From Eubacterium sp. (lineage in GTDB: Bacteria > Bacillota > Clostridia > Oscillospirales > Acutalibacteraceae): 10,103 nt of DNA. Shown here piece by piece: positions 1 to 6,000 of this stretch. The stretch spans positions 1 to 10,103 of the forward strand of contig JAILGO010000109.1 in the NCBI GenBank assembly GCA_024696725.1, given 5' to 3'. How positions within the stretch are numbered: the first letter of the stretch is position 1; each line of letters starts with the position of its first letter. Made by a program: the position numbers and the translations under genes. The notes below the pieces were generated by a model that searched no databases, was not told the DNA's origin, and saw only the letters and a program-made list of their open reading frames with translations.

Positions 1-1
1 G

Positions 2-547
2 GCTAAGGGCGCTCAGTTTGCCGACGCTCCGGTTGTTAAGTCTAAGCCCGCCGCAATCGCAGGCAAACTCGGTATTTACGCAGGCTGCGACGAGGAGCTC
101 TATCCCGTAATCAAGCCAATTCTTGAATATATGGGCGAAAATATTATTTATATGGGTAAGAACGGTAAGGGTCTTGTTATGAAGGTTTGCCACAATACGC
201 TTGCTGCGGAAATTCAGAACGGCGTTAACGAGACTCTTAATCTCGCTGTTAAATACGGTGTTTCCGTTGAGGATTTTGCTAAGGCTGTTAATATGGGCGG
301 CGCTCAGAATTTCTATCTTGACGGTCAGTGGAAGAATCTTCAGGACGAGAATTATACGACTGCCTTCTCTCTTGAAAACGAGCATAAGGATTTAGGTATA
401 TGTCAGAGACTTGCCTCTGAGGTTGAGTTCAATATGCCCGGTCTTGAAAACGCCAAGAGAGTTTATAATATAGGCATGGACGCAGGAATCGGTAAAGAGG
501 ACTGGCGCGCAACTTATAAAATTGTAAGAGGCGATTACGATGCTTAA
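2..547 (+). CDS. NAD(P)-dependent beta-hydroxyacid dehydrogenase, 5' partial; candidate 3-sulfolactaldehyde reductase
   Basis: The frame is open from base 2 to the TAA at 545-547, giving 181 visible codons. The N-terminal Rossmann domain (about 110-120 residues in this family) lies off the left edge, so the internal ATG at 131 is not the start. What remains is the end of the NAD-binding domain and the helical C-terminal domain of the 3-hydroxyisobutyrate dehydrogenase / YihU / GarR superfamily. The catalytic-lysine motif GKNGKGLVMKVCHN is present, with the Lys codon at 182-184 and the conserved Asn codon at 194-196. The family substrate loop, normally DAPVSGG, reads DAPVVKSK (codons 23-46). 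The sulfolactaldehyde reductase YihU also departs from SGG here, as far as I recall. These enzymes reduce an acid aldehyde to the hydroxy acid in the cytoplasm. With the neighbouring isomerase and TauE-like exporter, 3-sulfolactaldehyde to dihydroxypropanesulfonate is the best guess; tartronate semialdehyde or succinic semialdehyde reduction remains possible. The family call is firm, the substrate is inferred. Confidence 0.88.
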   Translation, partial: AKGAQFADAPVVKSKPAAIAGKLGIYAGCDEELYPVIKPILEYMGENIIYMGKNGKGLVMKVCHNTLAAEIQNGVNETLNLAVKYGVSVEDFAKAVNMGGAQNFYLDGQWKNLQDENYTTAFSLENEHKDLGICQRLASEVEFNMPGLENAKRVYNIGMDAGIGKEDWRATYKIVRGDYDA

Positions 548-1205
548 CCATCTTAACACGGTAAATGACGTCACGATATATTCAGTATTTGACGAAGAGT
601 TCAGGACCTTCGGAAGAATTGTTGACGGATATAATTTCGACGAGCTTATTGTATATATGGAGCAGAATACCGAGATTCCTACAATCGGTAACGTGTATCA
701 GCCAAGTATTGCTGAGATGGAAAAAAGCGGTATCGCTGCTGACGTTCAGAACATCCTTTACGGCGATATGCCCATACAGATAGGCTACTGTAACGGAAGA
801 AATAAGACGTATAACGGTTTTGAATATCACAAAGGAAGTGAAATCAATATAGCCGTTACCGATTTTATGCTCGTTTTAGGTCATATCTGGGACATTGAAA
901 ATAATTGCTTTTATGTCGGAAAAGAAAAGGTTTTCTACGTTCCTAAAGGTACGGCTATTGAAATGTATCAGACAACTCTTCACCTTTCACCGTGCAGAAC
1001 CTGTGACGAGGGCTTCAAGGATATAGTTATTCTTCCGAGAGGTACTAACACTAAGCGCGATTCCAAGGCTAAGAATAACGATAAGGAAAGCGAGCTTCTT
1101 CTTCTGAAAAATAAGTGGGTTATCGCTCACAAGGACAGAGAACCGCTCGTAAAGCAGGGAGCTTTTATAGGTCTTATAGGTGAAAATAAAAAACTCAGAT
1201 ATTAG
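540..1205 (+). CDS. Cupin-like protein of unknown function, resembles DUF4867
   Basis: The protein has 221 residues, no signal peptide and no membrane segment, so it is probably cytoplasmic. The ATG at 540 overlaps the end of the reductase gene by 8 bases, and AAGAGG (526-531) sits 8 bases upstream, which supports this start. The middle third looks like a small beta-barrel of cupin type: FEYHKGSE (H97, E101), GHIWDI (H115), then VPKGTAIEMYQTTLHLSPC (residues 134-152, with E141 and H148). These His/Glu positions could bind a metal, though the classical cupin spacing is not exact. Residues 170-185 form a charged, lysine-rich linker before a short C-terminal tail. From memory it resembles the Firmicutes family DUF4867, which has no established function that I know of. 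Its place between the reductase and the sugar isomerase suggests a role in the same pathway, perhaps a mutarotase or another small sugar-handling enzyme; that is speculation. The gene itself is certain. Confidence 0.85.
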   Translation: MLNHLNTVNDVTIYSVFDEEFRTFGRIVDGYNFDELIVYMEQNTEIPTIGNVYQPSIAEMEKSGIAADVQNILYGDMPIQIGYCNGRNKTYNGFEYHKGSEINIAVTDFMLVLGHIWDIENNCFYVGKEKVFYVPKGTAIEMYQTTLHLSPCRTCDEGFKDIVILPRGTNTKRDSKAKNNDKESELLLLKNKWVIAHKDREPLVKQGAFIGLIGENKKLRY

Positions 1206-1215
1206 GAGATAAATA

Positions 1216-2550
1216 ATGTCATTTGAATATTTATATATTCCGATAGGCGTTCCTACCTTTCATCTCGAAAGCGCTCAAAAAGAGTTCGATAAATCAGTAG
1301 CTCTTTTAGAGAGCATAGATACAGGCGTTGTTGTTCCCGGGGAAATGCTTCTCGGCATTGACAAGCTTAACGAATTTATTGAAGGCAGGAATCCCGATTT
1401 AATTATTTTACAGAACGTAACTTTTGCTAACGGCGCGTATGCTGCCGAGGTTTTGAGAAGAATAGACTGTCCCGTTCTTTTATGGACGCTAAGAGAGCCC
1501 GTAATAGACGGAACAAGACTTCGCCTAAACTCTCTTACGGGAGCCTACTCGGCTGCAAATATGCTTTGCGGCTTTAACAGACCGTTTGAATATATTTTCG
1601 GTTCTCCCGACGAGGATTCAGTTAAAGCAAAGATTAAATCTACGGTGGCTGCGGCAAAGGTTAAGAAAGCACTTAAATCGCTTAACATCGCCCAGGTCGG
1701 TCATACTCCGCAGGGCTTCGGCTTCGGCAGAGCGCTTGATACTGAAATGCTTACCGCTTTCGGTGCCGGACTTGTGTCTGTTGAAGCGAGAGAGCTTATA
1801 GACAAGGCTAAATCTTACAGCAATTCCGAAATAAAGGAATACCTTGCAGACGCTGAAAACAGAATTAACGGACTCGATAAAATCAATGAAAACAACGTTT
1901 TAGATTTTGCAAGGCTTTACAGAGCTTATGACGAGTTCGTTAAGAGCAATAATATCGGCGCTCTTTCGTCGCGTTGCTGGCCTGATTTCTTTACGGCTTT
2001 CGGTACTCCCGTTTGTTCCGTTCTCGGAATTCTTAACGACCTCGGGGTTGCTTCAGCCTGTGAAGCGGATACTTACGGAGCTCTCTCTATGTATATCTGT
2101 TCGTTCCTTACGGGTAAGTCGAGCTTTTTCGGCGACCCCGTATCTATGAATGAAAAAGAGGGAACTGTTACGTTATGGCATTGCGGTATGGCTCCGTGTT
2201 CGCTTGCAAGAGATGATACCGGCGCTTGCGCAGGTCTTCACTGTAACCGTAAAATCGGTCCGACGCTTGAATTCGGATGTAAGGCAGAGCCTGAGGTAAC
2301 TATTTTCCGCGTAGGTAAAAAGGCAGACGGTACGTTCCGCTTCTTTATTGCCGGAGGCGAGGCGCTTGATAAGCCGCAGCAGTTCTTCGGCACCTCAATA
2401 GTAATAAAGACCGAATCTCCCGCTGAGGACGTTATTAATAATTCGGTTAAATCGGGCTGGGAGCCTCATTTTGCTGTTGCAATGGGTGATGTTAAAGAAG
2501 AACTTAAAGCTCTCGCAAATATGCTTGGTATTGAGGTAGAAGCCTACTGA
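1216..2550 (+). CDS. L-fucose/L-arabinose isomerase-family sugar isomerase; candidate sulfoquinovose isomerase
   Basis: This 444-residue cytoplasmic protein starts at 1216 behind AGGAG (1204-1208, 7-base spacing). It belongs to the L-fucose isomerase-like superfamily, whose members interconvert aldoses and ketoses using a divalent metal. Residues 1-150 resemble the N-terminal Rossmann-like segment (LILQNVTFANG, then LLWTLREP). The catalytic region shows ACEADTYG (E283) and FFGDP (D307), followed by LWHCGMAP (H322) and GWEPHFAVAMGD (H418). E283 and D307 are 24 residues apart, the same gap as metal ligands E337 and D361 of E. coli FucI; H418 would be the third ligand (H528 in FucI). It is shorter than true FucI (about 590 residues), so it is a divergent branch rather than FucI itself. 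No fuculokinase, fuculose-phosphate aldolase or ribulokinase is visible nearby, while a TauE-like exporter and a HIBADH-type reductase are. Isomerisation of sulfoquinovose to 6-deoxy-6-sulfofructose is therefore the favoured substrate assignment, by inference. Confidence 0.85.
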   Translation: MSFEYLYIPIGVPTFHLESAQKEFDKSVALLESIDTGVVVPGEMLLGIDKLNEFIEGRNPDLIILQNVTFANGAYAAEVLRRIDCPVLLWTLREPVIDGTRLRLNSLTGAYSAANMLCGFNRPFEYIFGSPDEDSVKAKIKSTVAAAKVKKALKSLNIAQVGHTPQGFGFGRALDTEMLTAFGAGLVSVEARELIDKAKSYSNSEIKEYLADAENRINGLDKINENNVLDFARLYRAYDEFVKSNNIGALSSRCWPDFFTAFGTPVCSVLGILNDLGVASACEADTYGALSMYICSFLTGKSSFFGDPVSMNEKEGTVTLWHCGMAPCSLARDDTGACAGLHCNRKIGPTLEFGCKAEPEVTIFRVGKKADGTFRFFIAGGEALDKPQQFFGTSIVIKTESPAEDVINNSVKSGWEPHFAVAMGDVKEELKALANMLGIEVEAY

Positions 2551-3305
2551 TGATAAGTTTAAAAGAAATAGTATTTATTATTGTAGTTTTCGTATCAAGC
2601 GTTATTCAAAGCATTACAGGCTTTGCCGGAACTGTATTGGCTATGCCGTTTTCCATTATGCTTGTCGGATATAATACGGCTAAGCCGATACTAAACGTTC
2701 TCGGTATCGTTCTTTCTATAGGCGTTATCGGTCTTAACCATAAATCGCTGAATAAAAAAGAGTTCTTTAAGATAATCGCGATTATGCTTGTAGGAATGGT
2801 CGGCGGCTATTTAATTACAACACAGTTTGATTTAAAAGCAGGATTATTATACAAGCTTCTCGGTTCAATAGTTCTTTTGTTTATGGGAATCGGCGTACAT
2901 AACACTTTTTCGGAGAAATACAGACAGAAGAAAAAGGAAGCTAACGAAAAGACGAGTCTTCTCGCTTATCTTGTTCTTGTTATCGCAGGAGTTGTGCACG
3001 GAATGTTCGTTTGCGGCGGTCCGCTTCTTGTAGTTTATGCGTCCGAGAAAATTAAAGGAAGAGACGAATTCAGAGTAACTGTTTCCGCTGTGTGGGCAGT
3101 TCTTAACAGTATAATTCTTTTCAGCGACATAAAATCCGGACTGTTCGTACCTAAAACGTTTTTATTACTTGTAATTTGTATAGGAATTCTTTTCGGAGCG
3201 CTTTGGGTCGGAAACATAATTTTCAGGCACATAAATAAAAAGTGGTTTATGATAATCACTTACGTACTTATGGGAATAAGCGGTATTTCGCTTCTGATTA
3301 AATAG
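2550..3305 (+). CDS. TauE/SafE-family membrane permease, candidate sulfonate exporter
   Basis: This is a 251-residue integral membrane protein with about seven to eight hydrophobic helices and almost no extramembrane domain. The ATG at 2550 shares one base with the isomerase TGA, so the two genes are probably translationally coupled; the nearest GAGGT (2533-2537) is a little far at 12 bases. The two homologous halves of the TauE/SafE (formerly DUF81) fold are visible. The first carries IQSITGFAGTVLAMP near the N-terminus (about residues 19-33) and the second carries GVVHGMFVCGGPLLVVYAS (about residues 147-165). They are joined by a charged loop, KYRQKKKEANEK (about residues 124-135). The family moves sulfite, organosulfonates or other small organic anions across the cytoplasmic membrane, and members are known in sulfonate and sulfoglycolysis gene clusters. 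In this operon it most plausibly exports the sulfonated C3 end product. Direction and substrate cannot be read from sequence. Confidence 0.9.
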   Translation: MISLKEIVFIIVVFVSSVIQSITGFAGTVLAMPFSIMLVGYNTAKPILNVLGIVLSIGVIGLNHKSLNKKEFFKIIAIMLVGMVGGYLITTQFDLKAGLLYKLLGSIVLLFMGIGVHNTFSEKYRQKKKEANEKTSLLAYLVLVIAGVVHGMFVCGGPLLVVYASEKIKGRDEFRVTVSAVWAVLNSIILFSDIKSGLFVPKTFLLLVICIGILFGALWVGNIIFRHINKKWFMIITYVLMGISGISLLIK

Positions 3306-3314
3306 AGGTGTATT

Positions 3315-4418
3315 ATGGCAAAAGGCTTGAATCTTCAGCAGATTAAAAATGAAAACCGTTCTTCGCTTCTTTATCTTTTAAACAGCAGGGGAGAAATGAG
3401 CCGAAAGGAGCTCGCTTCAAGGCTCGGACTGACTCCTGCGGCGGTAACAAAAATCTGTAATTCACTTATTGATGACGGATTTATAAGGGAAGGAGCGGAA
3501 AATGCCTTACAGGGAAAATCCGGAAGACGTGAGATTATGCTTTCGCTTTGTCTGTCGGATAAGTACATTATAGGTATTAATGCGGAGAAGGACAGCATTA
3601 CATTTTCGGTTTCTTCTCTCGACGGTTTGCTTATCGCTTCGGAGCATACGGCATTTTCTTACGATTTGAATTTTGTAATTGAAAAGGCTAAAGAGTTTAA
3701 AGCTAAGCACAGTGAAGCGTATAGCTTTATCGGGGCCGGCGTCTGCGTTATCGGTTCACCCGGAGAAAACGACTTCGGAATATGGAAAGACAATGAAATT
3801 AAAGAGAAATTTGAAAAAGCTCTGAGACTTCCCGTAGTAATCGAGAATAACGTTAAAGCGTTTGTTGAAGGCGAGTTGATTTTCGGTAAGGTAAAGAATC
3901 CTTTTTCCGTTCTTTTCTTAAAATGGGGTCCGGGTATAGGCTCAGCTATTGTTGCCGACGGAAAGGTGTTCAGCGGAAGCGACAGCTCTGTTGCGGAGAT
4001 TGGTCATTATATTGTTAATCCCGGAGGAGTAAAATGCCGCTGCGGACGTTTCGGCTGTCTTGAAACCGAGGCGGGTGAAAACGCTATAAGAAAAGAGCTT
4101 AATTCACAAAAGCCACTTGACGAATTGCTTGAAAACTGCGATAATGATTCTATGAATATAATAGACCATAAAATTGATATGGTCGCGTTAGCGGTTACTA
4201 ATACCGCTACCATTCTGAGCACGGATAATATTGTTTTCTTCGGAACAATGTTTAATAATCAAATAATTGCCGAAAAGCTGAAAAAGCAGTGCTTGCGGTA
4301 TAACACTAATTTAACTCCCGATTTCATTAAGAAATCATCGTTAAATGAAAAGAGCGCTTATATCGGTTGTTGTGCAATCTGTGCAAAGCATTTCTTTTTT
4401 GAAGCAAACGGCAGGTAA
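3315..4418 (+). CDS. ROK-family transcriptional regulator (NagC/XylR type)
   Basis: The protein has 367 residues and begins at 3315 behind AGAGGTG (3304-3310). Residues 15-60 form a winged helix-turn-helix (SRKELASRLGLTPAAVTKICN). The rest is a ROK sugar-kinase-like domain with the signature zinc site: GH at 230-231 followed by CRCGRFGCLE, with Cys 241, 243 and 248. In catalytically active ROK kinases the motif IENDxNxAxxGE holds the base Asp; here it reads VIENNVKAFVEGE, with Asn179 in the Asp position, so kinase activity is unlikely. This is the usual arrangement of ROK repressors that bind a sugar or sugar phosphate and then release DNA. It lies inside the operon between the exporter and symporter genes, so it probably represses its own operon and responds to an intermediate of the imported sugar. 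The operator would be at the operon promoter, outside this window. Its last base pair region overlaps the ATG at 4418. Confidence 0.93.
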   Translation: MAKGLNLQQIKNENRSSLLYLLNSRGEMSRKELASRLGLTPAAVTKICNSLIDDGFIREGAENALQGKSGRREIMLSLCLSDKYIIGINAEKDSITFSVSSLDGLLIASEHTAFSYDLNFVIEKAKEFKAKHSEAYSFIGAGVCVIGSPGENDFGIWKDNEIKEKFEKALRLPVVIENNVKAFVEGELIFGKVKNPFSVLFLKWGPGIGSAIVADGKVFSGSDSSVAEIGHYIVNPGGVKCRCGRFGCLETEAGENAIRKELNSQKPLDELLENCDNDSMNIIDHKIDMVALAVTNTATILSTDNIVFFGTMFNNQIIAEKLKKQCLRYNTNLTPDFIKKSSLNEKSAYIGCCAICAKHFFFEANGR

Positions 4419-4419
4419 T

Positions 4420-4425
4420 GGAGGT
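4420..4425 (+). promoter_or_regulatory. Ribosome binding site deciding the symporter start
   Basis: GGAGGT lies 4 bases before the ATG at 4430 and downstream of the ATG at 4418. It can only serve 4430, so the protein should begin MSEQSL rather than MEVFMSEQSL. Confidence 0.8.
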
Positions 4426-4429
4426 ATTT

Positions 4430-5872
4430 ATGTCAGAACAATCTTTAACTCACGGCATTAAGCTGAAGGATAAAATCGGCTACGCTCTCGGTGACGCCGG
4501 CGGTCTTTTAACCTTTTCGCTTATCGGTGCCTTTCAGAACAAGTTTTATACCGACGCTTTAGGAATAAGCCCGGGTAAAATTGCTATCCTTATTCTTGTA
4601 GCAAGAATCTGGGACGCAATTAACGACCCGTTGTGGGGCGCTTTTATCCAATCGCGTAAGCCCAGACCGTCAGGTCAGTTCAGACCCTGGATTATAGGCT
4701 TTTCTATTCCGCTTGCTGTTTCCGCTGCGTTAATGTTTCTTAAGATTCCGGGACTCAACGAAACCAAGTATCTTATTTATGCATATATTACATATATTGC
4801 TTACGGTATGATGTATACAGCCGTTAATATTCCTTACGGTTCACTTGCTTCGGTAGTTACTGACGATGAGCTTGAGCGTTCTTCGCTTTCGATGTGGCGT
4901 TCTATTGGCGCAGGCGTCGGCGGACTTCCCGGAACAATTATTCTTCCAATGATTGTTTATACCGTAGTAGGTAAGTACCCTAACGGTAAAGATATCCAGG
5001 TTCTTAATGAGAATAAGCTTTTCTGGTGTGTTTTAATTCTTTCCGCTGTATCGGTTCTTGTATATTTCCTTCATTACAAGCTTACCAAGGAGAGAATCGC
5101 TCCTCAGAAAAAGAAGAAGGACGAAAACTACAGTGCGATAGCTACGCTTAAGGCTTTAATGAAAAACAGAGCCTTCGTTATGCTTTGCATTGCTTCCATG
5201 CTTCTTATTGCTTTCCAGTTCTATTATCAGTCAACTTATACATATCTCTTTACTGATTATTTCGGAAAACCGGGACTGTATGCGCTTGTAACGGTTTGCA
5301 CCTACGGACCTATGGCGATATTTATCCCGATTATGAATAAGCTGATTAAGAAATTCGGTAAAAAAGAGCTTTGTGCTTTCGGTATGGCTTTCGCGACCAT
5401 TGCGTGCGTAATACTCTTCTTCTTAAGAGGTACAAAGCTTGCAGAGAATCCTTATGTTTTCCTTGGCTTTACATTCTTCTCGGGACTTGGTCAGACTTTC
5501 CTTGTTCTTGAGGTCTGGGCTCTCGTAATGGATGTTATTGACTACCATGAGGTAAGAACGGGCAAGAGGGAAGAGGGTATGGCTTATGCGTTCTTCTCAT
5601 TTACAAGAAAACTCGGTCAGACTCTTGCAGGCGTAGGACTTAACGCTTTACTTGCATTTATTAAGTATGACGGTCAGGCTACTCAGAGAGGCGAAATGCT
5701 TCCCGAAAGCGTGCTTTCAAAGCTTTATGATATTTCAACGCTTGTTCCTGCAATTATGCTTGCTGTTATGGCGGTTGTTCTGTTCTTCGGTTACGACCTT
5801 TCAAAGAAGAAGCTTGCTGTTGTTCACGAGCAGCTTGCAAAGGTTCGTGAGCTTGAGGAAAACGAAGAATAA
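4430..5872 (+). CDS. GPH-family (MelB/YihO-like) sugar:cation symporter
   Basis: This is a 480-residue transporter with about twelve membrane helices, of the glycoside-pentoside-hexuronide:cation symporter family within the major facilitator superfamily. Visible family motifs are GYALGDAGG (about 17-25), FYTDALGI (39-46), RIWDAINDPLWG (59-70) and the loop RPSGQFRPW (79-87). Asp62 and Asp66 correspond to the paired cation-site aspartates D55 and D59 of MelB, suggesting Na+- or H+-coupled uptake. A C-terminal MDVIDYHEVRTGKREEGM motif is also typical. The longer frame opens at 4418 (ATG overlapping the ROK stop), but GGAGGT (4420-4425) lies inside those first codons, 4-5 bases before the ATG at 4430, so 4430 is chosen. 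E. coli YihO, the presumed sulfoquinovose importer, belongs to the same family, which fits the proposed pathway; beta-galactosides, pentosides or glucuronides are alternatives. It is the last gene before the terminator at 5884. Confidence 0.93.
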   Translation: MSEQSLTHGIKLKDKIGYALGDAGGLLTFSLIGAFQNKFYTDALGISPGKIAILILVARIWDAINDPLWGAFIQSRKPRPSGQFRPWIIGFSIPLAVSAALMFLKIPGLNETKYLIYAYITYIAYGMMYTAVNIPYGSLASVVTDDELERSSLSMWRSIGAGVGGLPGTIILPMIVYTVVGKYPNGKDIQVLNENKLFWCVLILSAVSVLVYFLHYKLTKERIAPQKKKKDENYSAIATLKALMKNRAFVMLCIASMLLIAFQFYYQSTYTYLFTDYFGKPGLYALVTVCTYGPMAIFIPIMNKLIKKFGKKELCAFGMAFATIACVILFFLRGTKLAENPYVFLGFTFFSGLGQTFLVLEVWALVMDVIDYHEVRTGKREEGMAYAFFSFTRKLGQTLAGVGLNALLAFIKYDGQATQRGEMLPESVLSKLYDISTLVPAIMLAVMAVVLFFGYDLSKKKLAVVHEQLAKVRELEENEE

Positions 5873-5883
5873 TTATATATATC

Positions 5884-5909
5884 AGAGAGGGCTAAGCCCT
5901 CTCTTTTTT
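5884..5909 (+). terminator. Rho-independent terminator of the sugar operon
   Basis: AGAGAGGGC (5884-5892) pairs perfectly with GCCCTCTCT (5896-5904) around a TAA loop, and a run of six T (5904-5909) follows at once. It starts 12 bases after the symporter stop and separates the sugar operon from the metal-uptake operon. Confidence 0.93.
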
Positions 5910-5944
5910 ATTATATATGATAAATTGAACATATAAAAATAAGA

Positions 5945-5972
5945 TTGACAAGTTTTTAACTAATGTTATAAT
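5945..5972 (+). promoter_or_regulatory. Sigma-A type promoter of the metal-uptake operon
   Basis: A perfect -35 box TTGACA (5945-5950) and a perfect -10 box TATAAT (5967-5972) are separated by 16 bases, close to the preferred 17. Transcription would start near 5979, giving a leader of only about 22 bases before the ATG at 6001. The strength of the boxes suggests high output when not repressed. Confidence 0.88.
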
Positions 5973-5991
5973 AATACTATTATAAGATTAG
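5960..5991. promoter_or_regulatory. 32-bp imperfect palindrome over the -10 box, candidate metal-repressor operator
   Basis: The left arm CTAATGTTATAATA (5960-5973) and right arm TATTATAAGATTAG (5978-5991) are reverse complements at 13 of 14 positions around the centre ATAC. The only mismatch is G5965/G5986. The palindrome covers the -10 box and the likely start site and ends at the Shine-Dalgarno sequence, so a bound dimer would block RNA polymerase. Most of the left arm lies upstream of the start site, so it is not a leader hairpin. The downstream genes import zinc or manganese, so a Fur/Zur, MntR/DtxR or MarR-type (AdcR) repressor is expected. It does not match the B. subtilis Zur box or the MntR box as I remember them. 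Confidence 0.65.
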
Positions 5992-6000
5992 GAGGCAGGT

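Noticed and set aside
131..547. ATG at 131 as the true start of a short 138-residue protein
   Set aside because: The same frame is open to base 2 and encodes the family's conserved DAPV and AGC segments upstream, so the gene is simply cut by the window edge.
2550..3305. Nickel/cobalt or generic efflux permease instead of TauE/SafE
   Set aside because: The duplicated GF(A/G)G...P and GG-PL motifs and the two-half topology fit TauE/SafE, and no histidine-rich metal motif is present.
1216..5872. Ordinary L-fucose, L-arabinose or rhamnose catabolic operon
   Set aside because: It is not fully excluded. No sugar kinase or aldolase is visible, and a TauE-type exporter and HIBADH-type reductase are not part of those pathways, so the SQ model is preferred.
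5956..5969. AdcR-like site TTAAC-TAAT-GTTAT
   Set aside because: AdcR boxes, as I recall them, have a 2-base spacer and a perfect second half. Here the spacer is 4 and the half-site has a mismatch; the longer palindrome at 5960-5991 explains the symmetry better.
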